This document shows, in pieces, positions 49,832 through 60,739 of a stretch of DNA of 64,000 bases (position 1 is the first letter of the stretch; the number at the start of each line of letters is the position of its first letter). Origin of the DNA: Asterella californica (taxonomy: Eukaryota > Streptophyta > Marchantiopsida > Marchantiales > Aytoniaceae); contig JAYKYS010000009.1 of the NCBI GenBank assembly GCA_036924285.1, positions 23,354,001-23,418,000 of the forward strand. The letters run 5' to 3'. The translations under genes were made by a program, and so were the position numbers. Below the pieces are notes generated by a model, which was given only the letters and a program-made list of their open reading frames with translations, was not told the origin of the DNA and did no database searches.

Positions 49832-50857
49832 AAAACCCTTACTCCTACAGATAGGAGAATCTCTCAAAGTCTGTCTGTTTCGTTCGTGGTTCGAACGAAC
49901 GGTCAAAAACTGCACAGAACGTCTATCATCCGGACTACGGATCCTAGCATAGTGAGATCCGTCATCCATTACCTTCGTCTCCATTCGAACTGCAGTGATA
50001 TAAGGCTGACCAAGAATCACAGGATAAGAAGCAGAAGACTGCACGAAGAAGTGCTGATCTACCTCCACATCACCCAGCTTCACTCTCACGTTGGGACAAG
50101 CGCCGTATAACTCACCCTTCTGGTTGTTTGCAGCTCGTAGCACCCAACCATGGTTCAGTTCGATAGGCCACTGACCTCTCTCGTACACCTCTCGTGACAT
50201 TATGTTGATCTCTGAACCGTGATCAACTAACGCAGCAACAGGTTCAAGACTTCCGAGACGAACTCGTGTAGCTGTCGTAGCACGAGCCCAGTGTCTCTTC
50301 CTGAAGTCACTATCAGTAGCTGGACTCTCATCGCCAGCTTCATCATCATCGAATTCAGCAGTATTGGTACCAGCAACTAACGCTTCTTGCTGGTACTCTG
50401 TATCATCAGCCTCCTGAAAATGCACCTTGCCGAATTCTGCATCATTCATAGAAGCTCTTATCACATCAATCATCTGACTTTCTACTTGCTCGGACATCAC
50501 CTGTCTCTTCCGCTTGATGATGTCGATGATCAGCTCGTGAAACTCCCTCTTCGCAATACCAAGAACCTCCCGAAGAGAAAACTCGATTCGTGCGTCAAGT
50601 ATTCTCTGCTCCAGGATGCTCTTGAGATCAGTTGAAGTCTCGATATCTGCTGCCAACTTGTAAGCCGGTCCCTTTCCCTTCTCTTGGGCAGTAAACCGTC
50701 TACCAGCAGTCGTTGGCTCCTGCTGGGATCTCTGCACGTCCTCCATCGGACCCGGTGCAGGTGGAGGAGCTGCAGAAGTAGAAGGGATGTCTTCAGGAGG
50801 AGCCGCTCGTCTCCTCGTGATCCTCCGTCTGTCCCAGTCTCCTCTGGAACTCCAATA
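49814..50857 (-). CDS. Gag C-terminal region and retropepsin of the non-autonomous element
   Basis: The frame is open from 50857, with an ATG at 50746 (310 aa from there). The first part is gag-like (RRRITRRRAAPPED, then GPAYKLAADIE and LGIAKREFHELIIDIIKRKR). The protease follows: ALVDHGSEINIMS (an Asp-His-Gly-Ser variant of the usual D-S/T-G), then WVLRAANNQKGELYG and YPVILGQPYITA (hydrophobic-Leu-Gly flap-side motif). It lies -1 relative to the gag frame. No stop interrupts it. Confidence 0.8.
   Translation of the reverse strand, partial: YWSSRGDWDRRRITRRRAAPPEDIPSTSAAPPPAPGPMEDVQRSQQEPTTAGRRFTAQEKGKGPAYKLAADIETSTDLKSILEQRILDARIEFSLREVLGIAKREFHELIIDIIKRKRQVMSEQVESQMIDVIRASMNDAEFGKVHFQEADDTEYQQEALVAGTNTAEFDDDEAGDESPATDSDFRKRHWARATTATRVRLGSLEPVAALVDHGSEINIMSREVYERGQWPIELNHGWVLRAANNQKGELYGACPNVRVKLGDVEVDQHFFVQSSASYPVILGQPYITAVRMETKVMDDGSHYARIRSPDDRRSVQFLTVRSNHERNRQTLRDSPICRSKGFLKPLL
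49832..49838 (-). promoter_or_regulatory. -1 ribosomal frameshift heptamer GGGTTTT
   Basis: In the protease frame the codons read AAG-GGT-TTT-CTG, so GGGTTTT fits X-XXY-YYZ exactly. A -1 slip moves reading into the open truncated-pol frame, while the zero frame ends 18 nt further on at TAG (49814-49816). No downstream pseudoknot was checked. Confidence 0.6.
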
Positions 50858-52407
50858 TCAAGCTCAGAGGCTTCTCGCCGCCTCTTCTCCTCTACAGAAG
50901 CATCCTGCCAGTGAACGTGTCTATCCACGTCCAAGAATGCTTTGATAGACGCAGCATCAACATGATCTCTCCACCCTGTGACCCTACGGATAGTTTCTGC
51001 TCCTCTCTTCAGTACTTCAGAAGGAACTTGAACAGGTTTCTTCTCAATAGTTCTATCTAGCAACGTAGGACTAGAAGAAACTTCAATGTGACCGGCATAT
51101 ACATCAGGATTTACCGGTGGTGCCATCAATGCATGTACAGTTGCAGCAGCTGTAATCTGAGCTAGACTCCTCATGCCTCCTCGTCCAAACTGCGTGCTTA
51201 GCGGCTCTCCAGTAGAAGAAAGGTGCAGCCTACCGTTCTGGTAGCGAACCACACCATCTCGCAGAGCAGCCGTGAGCTCTTGACAGTCCCCTCGGAAATG
51301 ATCTTGACTGTCACACCAGATACATCTACGAACAGGAGCACCTCCTGGACGTGCAGCAGCAGGTGCCGGCGGCTGCTCTCTCTGCAATCCAGCTAGCTCC
51401 ACCTTCAGTTCTCTCATCTGCCGAATGAGATCTTCGATCTGGTTTTGCTGTCCATGGTTCTCTGCAGGTCTTTGAACCGGTGCCCTTTGTGCAGGAACTG
51501 GCACAACTGGTATCAAGGGTACTGCAGCCGGTACAACAGGTCTAGGAGCCGGAGTCGGAGCCGGAGGTTGCTGTACTTGAGGAGCAGTGCGAGGTTGAGC
51601 AGTTATTTCTGCAAGCGGACGTCCTCCCACAGCCACTCTTCCCCTCCTCTGCCTCGTTAGTACAGCCACAGCATCCTCAACTCTCCCCCAATCAGTAGTA
51701 ACTCCTCCTTCAGCCGATCGGTCGGCCAACATAAAGCATAACCGATCTGCCGTAGCATCATCGGTAGCTTGCAGAAAAAGTTCAGTTCTCCTAGCATCTA
51801 GAGTTATACGCTCTAGAGTTGAGAGTTGTCGGTATCTCCGATCAAACTCTCTCAGCATCTCATTCAGGTTCATCATACGACCAGGTTGCTGCTCAACCCA
51901 GTCCAGAAACGTTCTTCTAGTGACTCTCTCAGAATCTTCTTCGAGAAACTCCTCTCGAAGAGATCGTTCAAAACTCATCCACACACCTAGATTCCTTCTC
52001 TGTACATCCCTAACTTGGTCCCGCAACTCAGGGATTACAGCTAACTCGAAACTGGTTATCATCTCTATATCTGTAACTCTAACCAGCTCCATCTCTCCTC
52101 TGTATTCACGCAGATACCTAGAAATATCTCTACCATCAAATCTGCCACATCTATTCACTATCGCTTGCAAAGCTTTTGTGGATTTTAACTCACCCCCTCC
52201 GACGATCGGATGCTGTTGGACCAGGGCCGCAAGCGTCTTCAGGATCTCAGCTGTATCGAGACCAGATGCAGATGTCGTAGCAGTCGCAGGTGCAACAACA
52301 GGTGCTGCAGCAAACGTAGATGCAGCGGCCGTAGAGGTAGCACCAGCAGCGCTTCCGCTCTTCCGATCCATCTTCTTCTTCGTCTTAGAACTCAACTCCA
52401 CGATCAA
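50530..52407 (-). CDS. Gag polyprotein of the non-autonomous element
   Basis: An ATG at 52407 opens a 625-codon frame. The real gag reading probably runs to about 50840, after which homology passes to the -1 frame. It has an Ala-rich N-terminus, a helical capsid-like core (ALQAIVNRCGRFDGRDIS, WMSFERSLREEFLEED, TFLDWVEQQPGRMMNL), a Pro/Ala-rich linker, and one zinc-knuckle-like motif CIWCDSQDHFRGDC (about 51310). Gag coats the RNA and forms the particle in which reverse transcription occurs. The frame is intact, consistent with recent activity driven by an autonomous partner. Confidence 0.85.
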   Translation of the reverse strand: MIVELSSKTKKKMDRKSGSAAGATSTAAASTFAAAPVVAPATATTSASGLDTAEILKTLAALVQQHPIVGGGELKSTKALQAIVNRCGRFDGRDISRYLREYRGEMELVRVTDIEMITSFELAVIPELRDQVRDVQRRNLGVWMSFERSLREEFLEEDSERVTRRTFLDWVEQQPGRMMNLNEMLREFDRRYRQLSTLERITLDARRTELFLQATDDATADRLCFMLADRSAEGGVTTDWGRVEDAVAVLTRQRRGRVAVGGRPLAEITAQPRTAPQVQQPPAPTPAPRPVVPAAVPLIPVVPVPAQRAPVQRPAENHGQQNQIEDLIRQMRELKVELAGLQREQPPAPAAARPGGAPVRRCIWCDSQDHFRGDCQELTAALRDGVVRYQNGRLHLSSTGEPLSTQFGRGGMRSLAQITAAATVHALMAPPVNPDVYAGHIEVSSSPTLLDRTIEKKPVQVPSEVLKRGAETIRRVTGWRDHVDAASIKAFLDVDRHVHWQDASVEEKRRREASELDIGVPEETGTDGGSRGDERLLLKTSLLLLQLLHLHRVRWRTCRDPSRSQRLLVDGLLPKRRERDRLTSWQQISRLQLISRASWSREYLTHESSFLFGRFLVLRRGSFTS

Positions 52408-52421
52408 TCACCCCAAGAAGC

Positions 52422-52439
52422 CTCTCAGTGGAAGCACCA
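52422..52439 (-). other. Primer-binding site
   Basis: On the minus strand, TGGTGCTTCCACTGAGAG starts 7 nt after the end of the 5' LTR. The TGG start is that expected for pairing with a tRNA CCA end. The primer tRNA was not identified. Confidence 0.6.
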
Positions 52440-52446
52440 GATTGTA

Positions 52447-54065
52447 TGTCGAGGCGAGAGTTTCCTGGGAAGGGCGAACCTTCTAGCTGTGATACGATCG
52501 TGAAGAGGAGGGCGAAAACAATACACGAAATACGGATCGCAAGAAATCACACCACCACGTTCTCGATCTGGCCAAGATAAAACACACGGCGTGCAAGTAG
52601 ATCTTCAACTCCAGATCATGCAGATTGAAAAGCTCACGCTCAATAACTCAGAATATCAGAAAACTGCTCCTGTGAAGCACCAGCGCGTTCACCTAGAAGC
52701 TTCCCGTTTTCTTTTCAGAAAGACGTGCGTACAAGTTGTAGGTCTCCTATCTACTCGATTCTGTTCTCTACTCTCAGTCCCTCGATATCAAAACTATGAT
52801 CAGACAGAAAAATATCTTCAGATGTGACCTCTGTAAAATCTTCTCCTCAGCTCTACTGTTTCTCTCTACTCGATAGCTCCCGCACGGTAAACTCTACACT
52901 GCTCGATGATCCACAAACTCCGATAATGCGATAATCCTCGACAATGGACTGAGAATTCCCTCACTCCGGAGTACACCCCTCTGGGTTTTCCTCCATCCTA
53001 CGCAACCTTCAGTGTCACCTGGCAGGGGTAAAAGACGCCCTAAACAGATGGCAGCAGAAAAATAAATCACTGATAATATATCTACACGTAAGAAGACTAT
53101 TTCACTAAGCTTCGCAGATTCATCTGTACGGACGGTCGCCGACTTGGCTATACAGTCAGCATCTGACACCTCCACTCGAAGTAACTCCGCCACGGCTACC
53201 TCTGGCCACCGGAATCACCTCGTTCTGACACGTGGAGCCCGAGTTATCACCATTGTCGTCTTCCGGCCCCCTTAAACTTTGAAGTACCGTAAGTATTGCC
53301 TCAAGTATCAGTTTCATTTGATTTTTCGACCCAAGTGAATAATATTTCGAACTCTACATTTTTCTACAAAAGAATTGGTACCGACTTGGAGTATCTTTGA
53401 TGCCATCTCGCTACCCCAGGACTTAGAGGGTAGACGGAGGCGTCCCGCATTCACGGTACGTTTAAGGGACATCTAGTGTCCCGCCCCTAGGCAACTTGGT
53501 GCCCCTCATATTCTCCCGAAGGGGCCAGCCTACTCCAAGCCGGTTGTGAGTCTGAAGGGATTTGATCCGGAGACCTCCTCCCTACAAGTTTCTCAGCTAC
53601 ACCACGGAAGCTGATCTCACAACTGGTTTTGAAGACCAGTTTCTAAGCTAATATGCTAGAAAGCTGTGGTACTTCGTCTTTCCTTTGCTAACACGAAGTG
53701 CCATAACTTTCTCTAGACATGCTCTTTTTGTACATTTCGAATTTTAAACAAATACTACATACCATAATCTACATGAAAAAAATCTAAAAAGTATTTTTCG
53801 AACTCACTTTGATTTATGGTAAATTTCCCGATATCAGAAATCTTGTAGAAGAACTCCAAGTAACTTTTCGCCTGCAACTCCGTTTGCAACTTTTGAACAT
53901 ACCACGGTGATCAGCGCGACGAGACCTACGCCGTGGTGTTTTCAGATTTTCGAATGGACACTTCCTCCAGAATCGACTTCTCTGAGGTCTTAGCTTCACT
54001 CAGAGAGACTAACTTCTAACTCAGAGGTGAATTATTCACTATGTGGAATAATTCACATCACGACA
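52447..54065 (-). mobile_element. 5' LTR of the non-autonomous LTR retrotransposon
   Basis: 1,619 bp and essentially identical to 47181-48799 (offset 5,266). It is followed by CCGT (54066-54069), matching CCGT at 47177-47180 as a 4-bp target duplication. The whole element is 6,885 bp. The duplicated tRNA-like segment is at 53549-53618. Confidence 0.95.
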
Positions 54066-54069
54066 CCGT

Positions 54070-57000
54070 AATGTTTCAAGCAGACTTGTTGCTTTTCTCG
54101 CTGTTTGTGTCTTGGTCGATTACTGATTTTGTTTTCCTTCCTCCATGACAATACCCTTCCCCAAGGCCTTTGTATAGTGAATTTCATTTTCTTTTTCAGA
54201 AAATATGTAAATATTATAAAAATATATTATAATAAGTTATTATAGAAATTAAAATTAATTCATAAGTGATATATGTTAACCAATCTCGGAGTAGCCAACT
54301 CATCCGGATATAAACCATAAGTCGAGTCTAGGCTGATGCGTTGCCAGGAAGATAAGTCCGTGACACTAATTCTCAAACCGTGTCACTTTATAAGGACATT
54401 AATTTATATTCTAATCTTTCTCGCAGAAAGAGATAAAAAATAAATTAAATGTACACATGACAAAAGACAACATCTCATCATCTGGCAGTAAGATTCTAAC
54501 TCCCAAACTATATATACTAAAATATCTAGCCATCCTTCCCGTCCATGAGAATCATAATGTGGAAACTTCTGAGACTCTTTGAGTCTTGAGAGGGACAGTT
54601 TTGAACGGTTCTACCATTTACAATCCAGTGAGGGAAACTGAAGCTAATTGATATTGTCATGTTGAAGTACTGATTGGATCAAGTGTGGATATGTATAAGC
54701 AATTTCTGTTATTATATATGAACGGAAAGGCAACGGGAAGCAAATATATATATTAAGATTGATTGTTATATCATCTTCCCTATAGCGGTAAAGACCTGCT
54801 TATCTCTATTTTAGAGATTGAAAATAGAACACCTTTATCTTAAAAGGTCACATTTTTCTTTGTAGTTCTTTAAATAAATCTTGAAGGTAACACATTATCA
54901 AATCTCTGACCAGATAGATGGTACATATAAAAAACTGAGAAAATAGACAAAACATTATGTATACAAAATATATTACATGCATTAACTGTATCGATAACGA
55001 TTTGATTATGTTTTAAGATTGTTGAGATTTTTAAGTGAGAGAAACACAAGAACTTTTTAAAAGTACCTAGAGGAAATAATGCTAAAAAGTTATGTTGTTG
55101 GAAGATTTTTCCTTAAACCCCCGGTATTATTACAAGTGGGTCTAGTAACCTAGTAGATTGTATTTTGCGTTTCGTTTTCAAAGAACTGAGAAATTTAACC
55201 GTTATGCAGAAAATATGCATCCAAAGATGCATCCAAGTGCACTTTCCGGACAGAGGAAAAAGATAAATGTAGCGAGAAATGGACCATTCAAAAGCGTCAC
55301 AGGACTGGACACTACAGTGGGGGTGTAACCGAGGAGTTAGTGGAAATTCTACAATTATTGGAGAAATTCTACAATTATTACTTTTAAATTAAAAATTATA
55401 CAGTTATTTAACTATTATATATTAATTATAGAATACAGCAGGAACTTCCAAAGAAAATCCATAAGACATGTGGGTTGCAACACAACAAGAACTATAAGAT
55501 CAATGTCGTGTCATGGATCAGCTAGTCATTGGAACTGTAATAGAATAGACGTATTAGAAAAATATGTACTCACACTTGTAGTTTATGCGGTTCTAACAAC
55601 ATCATCAGGGAGAGCTTGCCAAGTAGACTAAAATTTAGCTTTAAATCGTTACAAACGGACTTGTAACAATTGTGGTGATGAGAGATGCTCGTGATGTGAT
55701 AGGTGCTGACGTGGCACTAAATCTCAACATGGAACTCATGAATGTGGAGTGATGGTGATTGTGTAAAAAAAGATGATATGACAAATGCTGATTTTACATA
55801 TTGATAACGTGGTCAGACAATCGAGACATGCTGATGTGGCGATGAGGTTTGACAGGAAGACACTACGTATTTTTTGCCGTGATCTTAGGGAACAGATGAA
55901 GGGATGAGTTGACAATGTGTTGAGACAAGTGATAGATAGATCACTTCATGATGGAGAATTACACAATAAAGATAAGTGAAAAGTGATCGAAGGATTATTT
56001 CTATGAGCAGCAAGACGCGCATGATCTACTCCATGAAGTGATCCACCGATCACATTCAACGGGCGATGTGAGATAGAGGGTTGGGTCAAGAAGTGATCTA
56101 TGAATCACTTTTGTATTTTCTCAGAGGTTGATGAATAAGTGATCCATGTCACATCAGTTTGGACACCTCGACTAGGTTGACCGAGTGCGGTCTGGTAAGA
56201 TCGTAAGTGCCGTTAGGGCGAGTTGGTGGGAGAGTCCAATAGGAGTATACTTCGCAGGTAGGGCTTGGAGACCTTAGTTCTTCAAGTTGAGCCTTCAAGC
56301 TCCTAGTTATGGTGGATAGTCTTTGTGAGTACAATCTGGAGCTCTACGTGCAAAGAGTGGATTTGGCTCAACTTTAGTGATTGTTTAGTGCCCGTTGGCA
56401 TGGTGGAGTGAGTACATACCGTTTATCACTTGAAGAGCTCAGATTGCGAGGTCTGATTGAGAGGTTTCATGTCGCAGATTTCAGCCGGTAGTATCTCCGG
56501 AGTGAGCATATCGTTGATATCTTCGATTTGCGAGTGTGCGCGTGCGCGGAGTGGTTCTTTTTGGTTGGGTGATCGATCACTGTGTGGATTACTGTTGTTT
56601 GAACTTATTCTTTGCCAATTTGGTGGTGAGGTAGTGCGAAAGCGCGGCTGGAATTTCTTGTGACAAGTTTTTGTGGTCAATTTGAGATCGGCAGAAGTGC
56701 GTCAACGGACGTCGGATTAACGTGGATCGACAATTTGTAGTGCTGAAGAGTGCAGTAGGTGCGCGCTAGGAAGACGATTCCAATGCATCAAAAATCGTTC
56801 GATTTGGTGAAGGATTGAAGAAGTTACAAGACGAAGAAGGTGGCATGTGGTCCAAAATCTGACGTAAACCCGCCTGCGAGTGTCAATTTGACAGATTTCG
56901 ACCTTTTGGAGTGCAATTTCGACCTGTAAGTTGCTGTTTTGGGTGTGTCTTCTTCATACGCGTCCTTCTTGTGGTGTTTAGCTCGAGTTTTTTCTCCTAT

Positions 57001-57960
57001 CCAAGCGGAGCGGAGCGGAGACGTTTAGAAGCTTCGAGGAGCAGAGGTGCATGAGTGCGGAGGCATGAGAGCGGAGTGCGGAGGCGGAGCGGAGCCCGAA
57101 TCCGCGTCCGTCGCAAGCCAGCTTGCTAGCGTGCGTGAGAGAGATATACAAGTTTCAGTTGTGTGGGAAGTGTAAAACTAGTAGGTCACTCATCCCAACA
57201 CTATTCCTGAACTTGTATCCTTAACTCTACAATCTTAGCTTTGGCTTTACCACTAGACCAGTAGCTCTTGGTGTCTTCTAGGGATGCGTGCAATTATTTA
57301 TGGACTTGTTTAAGATAGTAGGAGACCTTCTCGCACGTTCCTAGAGGGGTGGTAGGACGACCCCCCAATATTAGGGGGAAGCTATGGTTCTGATAATGTT
57401 TGCTTATACCGTAGAGACGCGTATGAAAGCATTTGGTGGCAGTTGTCTTGAGTGAGCTAGTAGAGCTACCACATAGATATTTTTGGAGCTACTAGAGGTG
57501 TGGACATCTAGTTAGTGACCTTAGGTATCAGTTACGACAGTTGATGATCATATATTGTGCATGTGGTCACCAAAGAGGAGACGTTAGTCCGGGTGAGGTT
57601 GGGTTTCTCTTTATGTGAATGTTTGAGTGTGGAGGGTTATCGTTTGGACTTCTTGTGGTTTGAACTCCTCCCTATTCTGCTCTTGTTTGTGCGCCGCGTT
57701 TGCTTGTGTTGACGCTTGATTTTCGGAGTGAGTTCACTCAAGTATGCTGTCGATAGTGAGACTGGAGTTGCGGACCAGTCAGACTATCTTTGCTTCTCTC
57801 ACGGTGCGGTTGGAGTGACTACCAACAGATCGTGAGAGTCTATCTGTGATGATGACAGGTACAGGTTGTCCTTACCTTGACCGTCCTAGGAGGAGATAGA
57901 CGAGTTCAGTAGGAGCGAGGTTAGGCAAGTGGTGGTTACAGTGGTGACAGAGATTTCGAC
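54070..57960. other. Intergenic DNA and probable 5' leader/LTR of the Ty3/gypsy element
   Basis: 54399-54447 is a foldback hairpin (separate entry). 54450-55500 is AT-rich. Around 55920-56150 the palindrome-prone motif AGTGATC/GATCACT recurs about eight times. 57005-57106 is a GCGGAG-rich stretch. GGTGACAGAGATTTCG at about 57943 may be the end of the leader or a primer-binding site. The 5' LTR could not be delimited because no 3' LTR lies in the window. Confidence 0.35.
54399..54447. repeat. Foldback hairpin, copy 4
   Basis: TTAATTTATATTCTAATCTTTC and GAAAGAGAT...ATAAATTAA form an imperfect stem around TCGCA. It shares arms and core with the hairpins at 8664, 14012 and 36711. Confidence 0.6.
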
Positions 57961-57974
57961 ATTCTAGTTGGAGA

Positions 57975-59440
57975 GTGCGTTACCAAGATTCTCTCATCAC
58001 GGAGTTCTCGAGAGGTTCTGGTGGGGACTTCTCGGACAATGGGTATACACGGAGTGGGGTGAGGTACCGGCTACGTACACCATTGCCGTCGGTTGTTCCA
58101 GAGGACGAGTCAGACATAGATAGCGCGTTTTCTGGTGATGAGTCGAGTGTCATCACATCGTTGTTGTGAGATATGGATGAGATCTATGGGACCACGAAGG
58201 GGCTTCGACGTTACTCGAGTACAATGGATACCATCGAACTGGATGACTTCATCCAGGAGTTCGACAGTTGGTGTGATCTGCAGTAGATACGAAATCCACA
58301 ACTGTTTACACCCTTCATGACGTGGAAGAGTTTGTTCCAACACTTGGAGGGACCGCCGATGGACGATTATCATGAGTTTCGACAAGACTACAGTGTGGAG
58401 ATTGAGTAGTGGAGACAACATTGGTCTCCCAACCACATTTTTATCACTATTGGTGTAGTTTCAGGAGGCGTAGCACCTATGAGTTCAGGTGTCAATAGCA
58501 ATGGTACACTCGCAGATGACGGAGTACTTACTACCGGCGGTGCGTCCACTAGTAGTGGAGCAGGTGGTAGTCTGAGCAGGATACCACCAGGGTTTAATCC
58601 TGTGGTTCAGTTCTTCTAGTGTTTGAGGAAGAACTTCAAGGTGTGCGGACCGACAAGTTGAGGAGTCTGCAGGAGTTCCAGCAGAAGACTGGAGAGAGCC
58701 TACACGAGACGTTCACTCGCATGAGACAGTTGATCACTGTTACCCAAGGAGTGACGGAAGCACAAGCAGTCCAGTTCTGATATGAGATACTAGATCGGGA
58801 GCTGCGTAGGAGAGTCAGAGATGCCACTCTTCTTAGAGACACCGCTCCGACGTTAGCGGTTGTCTTTGGTTTGATTGAGCGGATTGAGCTCAACATGGTG
58901 GAGGAGAGGGTGGTGGTTGTTGGGTTCAGCAAGGAGACACCACATGGGACGACCACCTCTTCTCGAGGATCACAGGTTATGCAACAGCGTGGTGGTGGTG
59001 GTGATAAAGATCGTGCGGAGCAGTCACGATCCCAAGGAGGTGTTGGAGGATCTAGTGGACAGAAGCCCATGCCGTCCTTCTCTAGTCAGCAGCAAGCGGG
59101 TCCTTGCTAGACGTGTGATGGTCCTCATAAGCAGAAGGACTGTCCACAAAAGAGAGGTGGTTATGAGAAATCAAGGACGTCTCAAGCGGCACCTAGGCAA
59201 TGTGAGCATTGCGAGTGACCTGGTTACAGTAGTGACCGTTGTTTTGATCTCCATCCCGAGCTACGACAAGAGAAGGCTGATCGTGGACGAGGCGGAGGAG
59301 CTCAAGGAGACCGTGGTGGTCGAGCTGGAGGTAGAGGTCCAGTACTTGAGAGAAGATCAATCGATCCACCACCTGCTACGACGTCATAAGCAGGTATGGG
59401 TGCTCGAATTGAGCAGTTGGAGTAGAGGATAGCTAGTATG
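57975..59440 (+). pseudogene. Gag of the DNMT-bearing Ty3/gypsy element, decayed
   Basis: The reading starts MRYQDSLITEFSRG at 57975 and continues through the gag core (LDDFIQEFDSWCDL; LRSLQEFQQKTGESLHETF; RELRRRVRDATLL) to two zinc-knuckle-like motifs near 59110-59230 (CDGPHKQKDCPQK; CEHC...DRCFDLHPELR). In-frame stops at 58284, 58407, 58778, 59108 and 59216 each fit a single transition from Trp, Gln or Arg codons. Two changes of frame also occur. Confidence 0.8.
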
Positions 59441-60058
59441 CTACTCTTCTTAGAGACACCGCTCAGACGTTAACGGTTGTCTTTGGTTTGGCTGAGTGGA
59501 TTGAGCTCAACATGGTGGAGGAGAGGGTGGTGATTGCTGGGTTTAGCAAGGAGACACCACATGGGACGACCACCTCTTCTCGAGGATCACAGGTTACGCA
59601 ACAGCGTGGTGGTGGTGGTGATAAAGATCGTGCGGAGCAGTCACGATCCCAAGGAGGTGTTGGAGGATCTGGTGGACAGAAGCCCATGCCGTCCTTCTCT
59701 AGTCAGCAGCAAGCGGGTCCTTGCTGGACGTGTGATAGACCTCATCAGCAGAAGGACTGTCCACAGAAGAGAGGTGGTTATGAGATGTCAGGGACGTCTC
59801 AAGCGGTACCTAGACAATGTGAGCATTACGGGTGACCTGGTTACAGTAGTAACTGTTGTTTTGATCTCCATCCTGAGCTACGACAAGAGAAGACTGATCA
59901 TGGACGAGGCGGAGGAGCTCAAAGAGACCGTGGTGGTCGAGCTGGAGATAGAGGTCCAGCACCTGGGAGAGGACAAGTCGGTCCATCGTCTGCTACGACT
60001 TCAGAAGTAGGTATGGCTGCTCGAATTGAGCAGTTGGAGTAGAGGATAGTTAGTATGA
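59441..60058 (+). repeat. 618-bp tandem duplication of the gag zinc-knuckle region
   Basis: The segment 58823-59440 is repeated at 59441-60058; for example ACTCTTCTTAGAGACACCGCT is at 58825 and 59443. The copies differ at scattered sites. At 59108 copy 1 has TAG where copy 2 has TGG (59725), so the duplication preceded that nonsense mutation. Confidence 0.9.
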
Positions 60059-60739
60059 CTATGGCTCAGCGGATATATGATGGAATCTATCCATCATATA
60101 GACGGTGGAGAGATGTCCATTCCAGCTATAGACATCTCTAGGGAGATCAGGAGGTACAGCTCTACACATGACACGTGAGATGTTGATGGTGAGAGTTCGA
60201 TCAGATCATCCCACGGATGGCTCCATGTGAGAGCCAAGGCCATCATTACCGCCGCGGAGTCTTACGATGTATTGGTTGGAGGTGATGTGTTATATCATAT
60301 GGGGTTCGTGATGGACTATTGGACAGAGACAACATCTTACAGACCAGGTTGGCAGTCTGGTGAGGGACGAGTGAGCCGCTTACCAGTGCGGTTCAGTGCT
60401 AGAGTTGGGACAACGGAGCCTATACCAGGGACGATGGCATCCGTTGCAGGATTCAGTTCAGTCATCACTTGGTCGAGCGAGTTGTTGGAAGGCAATGTCC
60501 ATGCGGAGGATACTCCGGTCTTTGAGGAGGTGGGAGACATGCCTAGTATGTCTACGTTAGTACCATCTGCCTTAGATGTTCCACTCTGGAGTTCGAGTGG
60601 AGAGTTGCAGCAGTATGCTGATTGGTTGGTGCAGCAGGCTTGGAGTGAAGCCTTTGTACCACCAGTAGAGGAACCAAAGGTTATTCTTGCTACAAGCCTT
60701 GTGATCTTATCACCGTTAGATACGACTCTCATTGTGTGA
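60059..60739 (+). pseudogene. Protease and linker region of the Ty3/gypsy element
   Basis: A frame from 60227 to 60739 contains AIITAAESYDVLVGGDVLYH and GFVMDYW, resembling the C-terminal half of the retropepsin domain in this element lineage. The active-site D-S/T-G was not seen in the disrupted DNA upstream (60059-60226). The frame ends TLIV-stop at 60737-60739, where a CGA-to-TGA change would account for the stop, and then reads on in the same phase into the DNA methyltransferase. Confidence 0.6.

Noticed and set aside
51920..52486. 188-aa plus-strand frame
   Set aside because: It is the shadow of the gag ORF of the LTR retrotransposon on the other strand.
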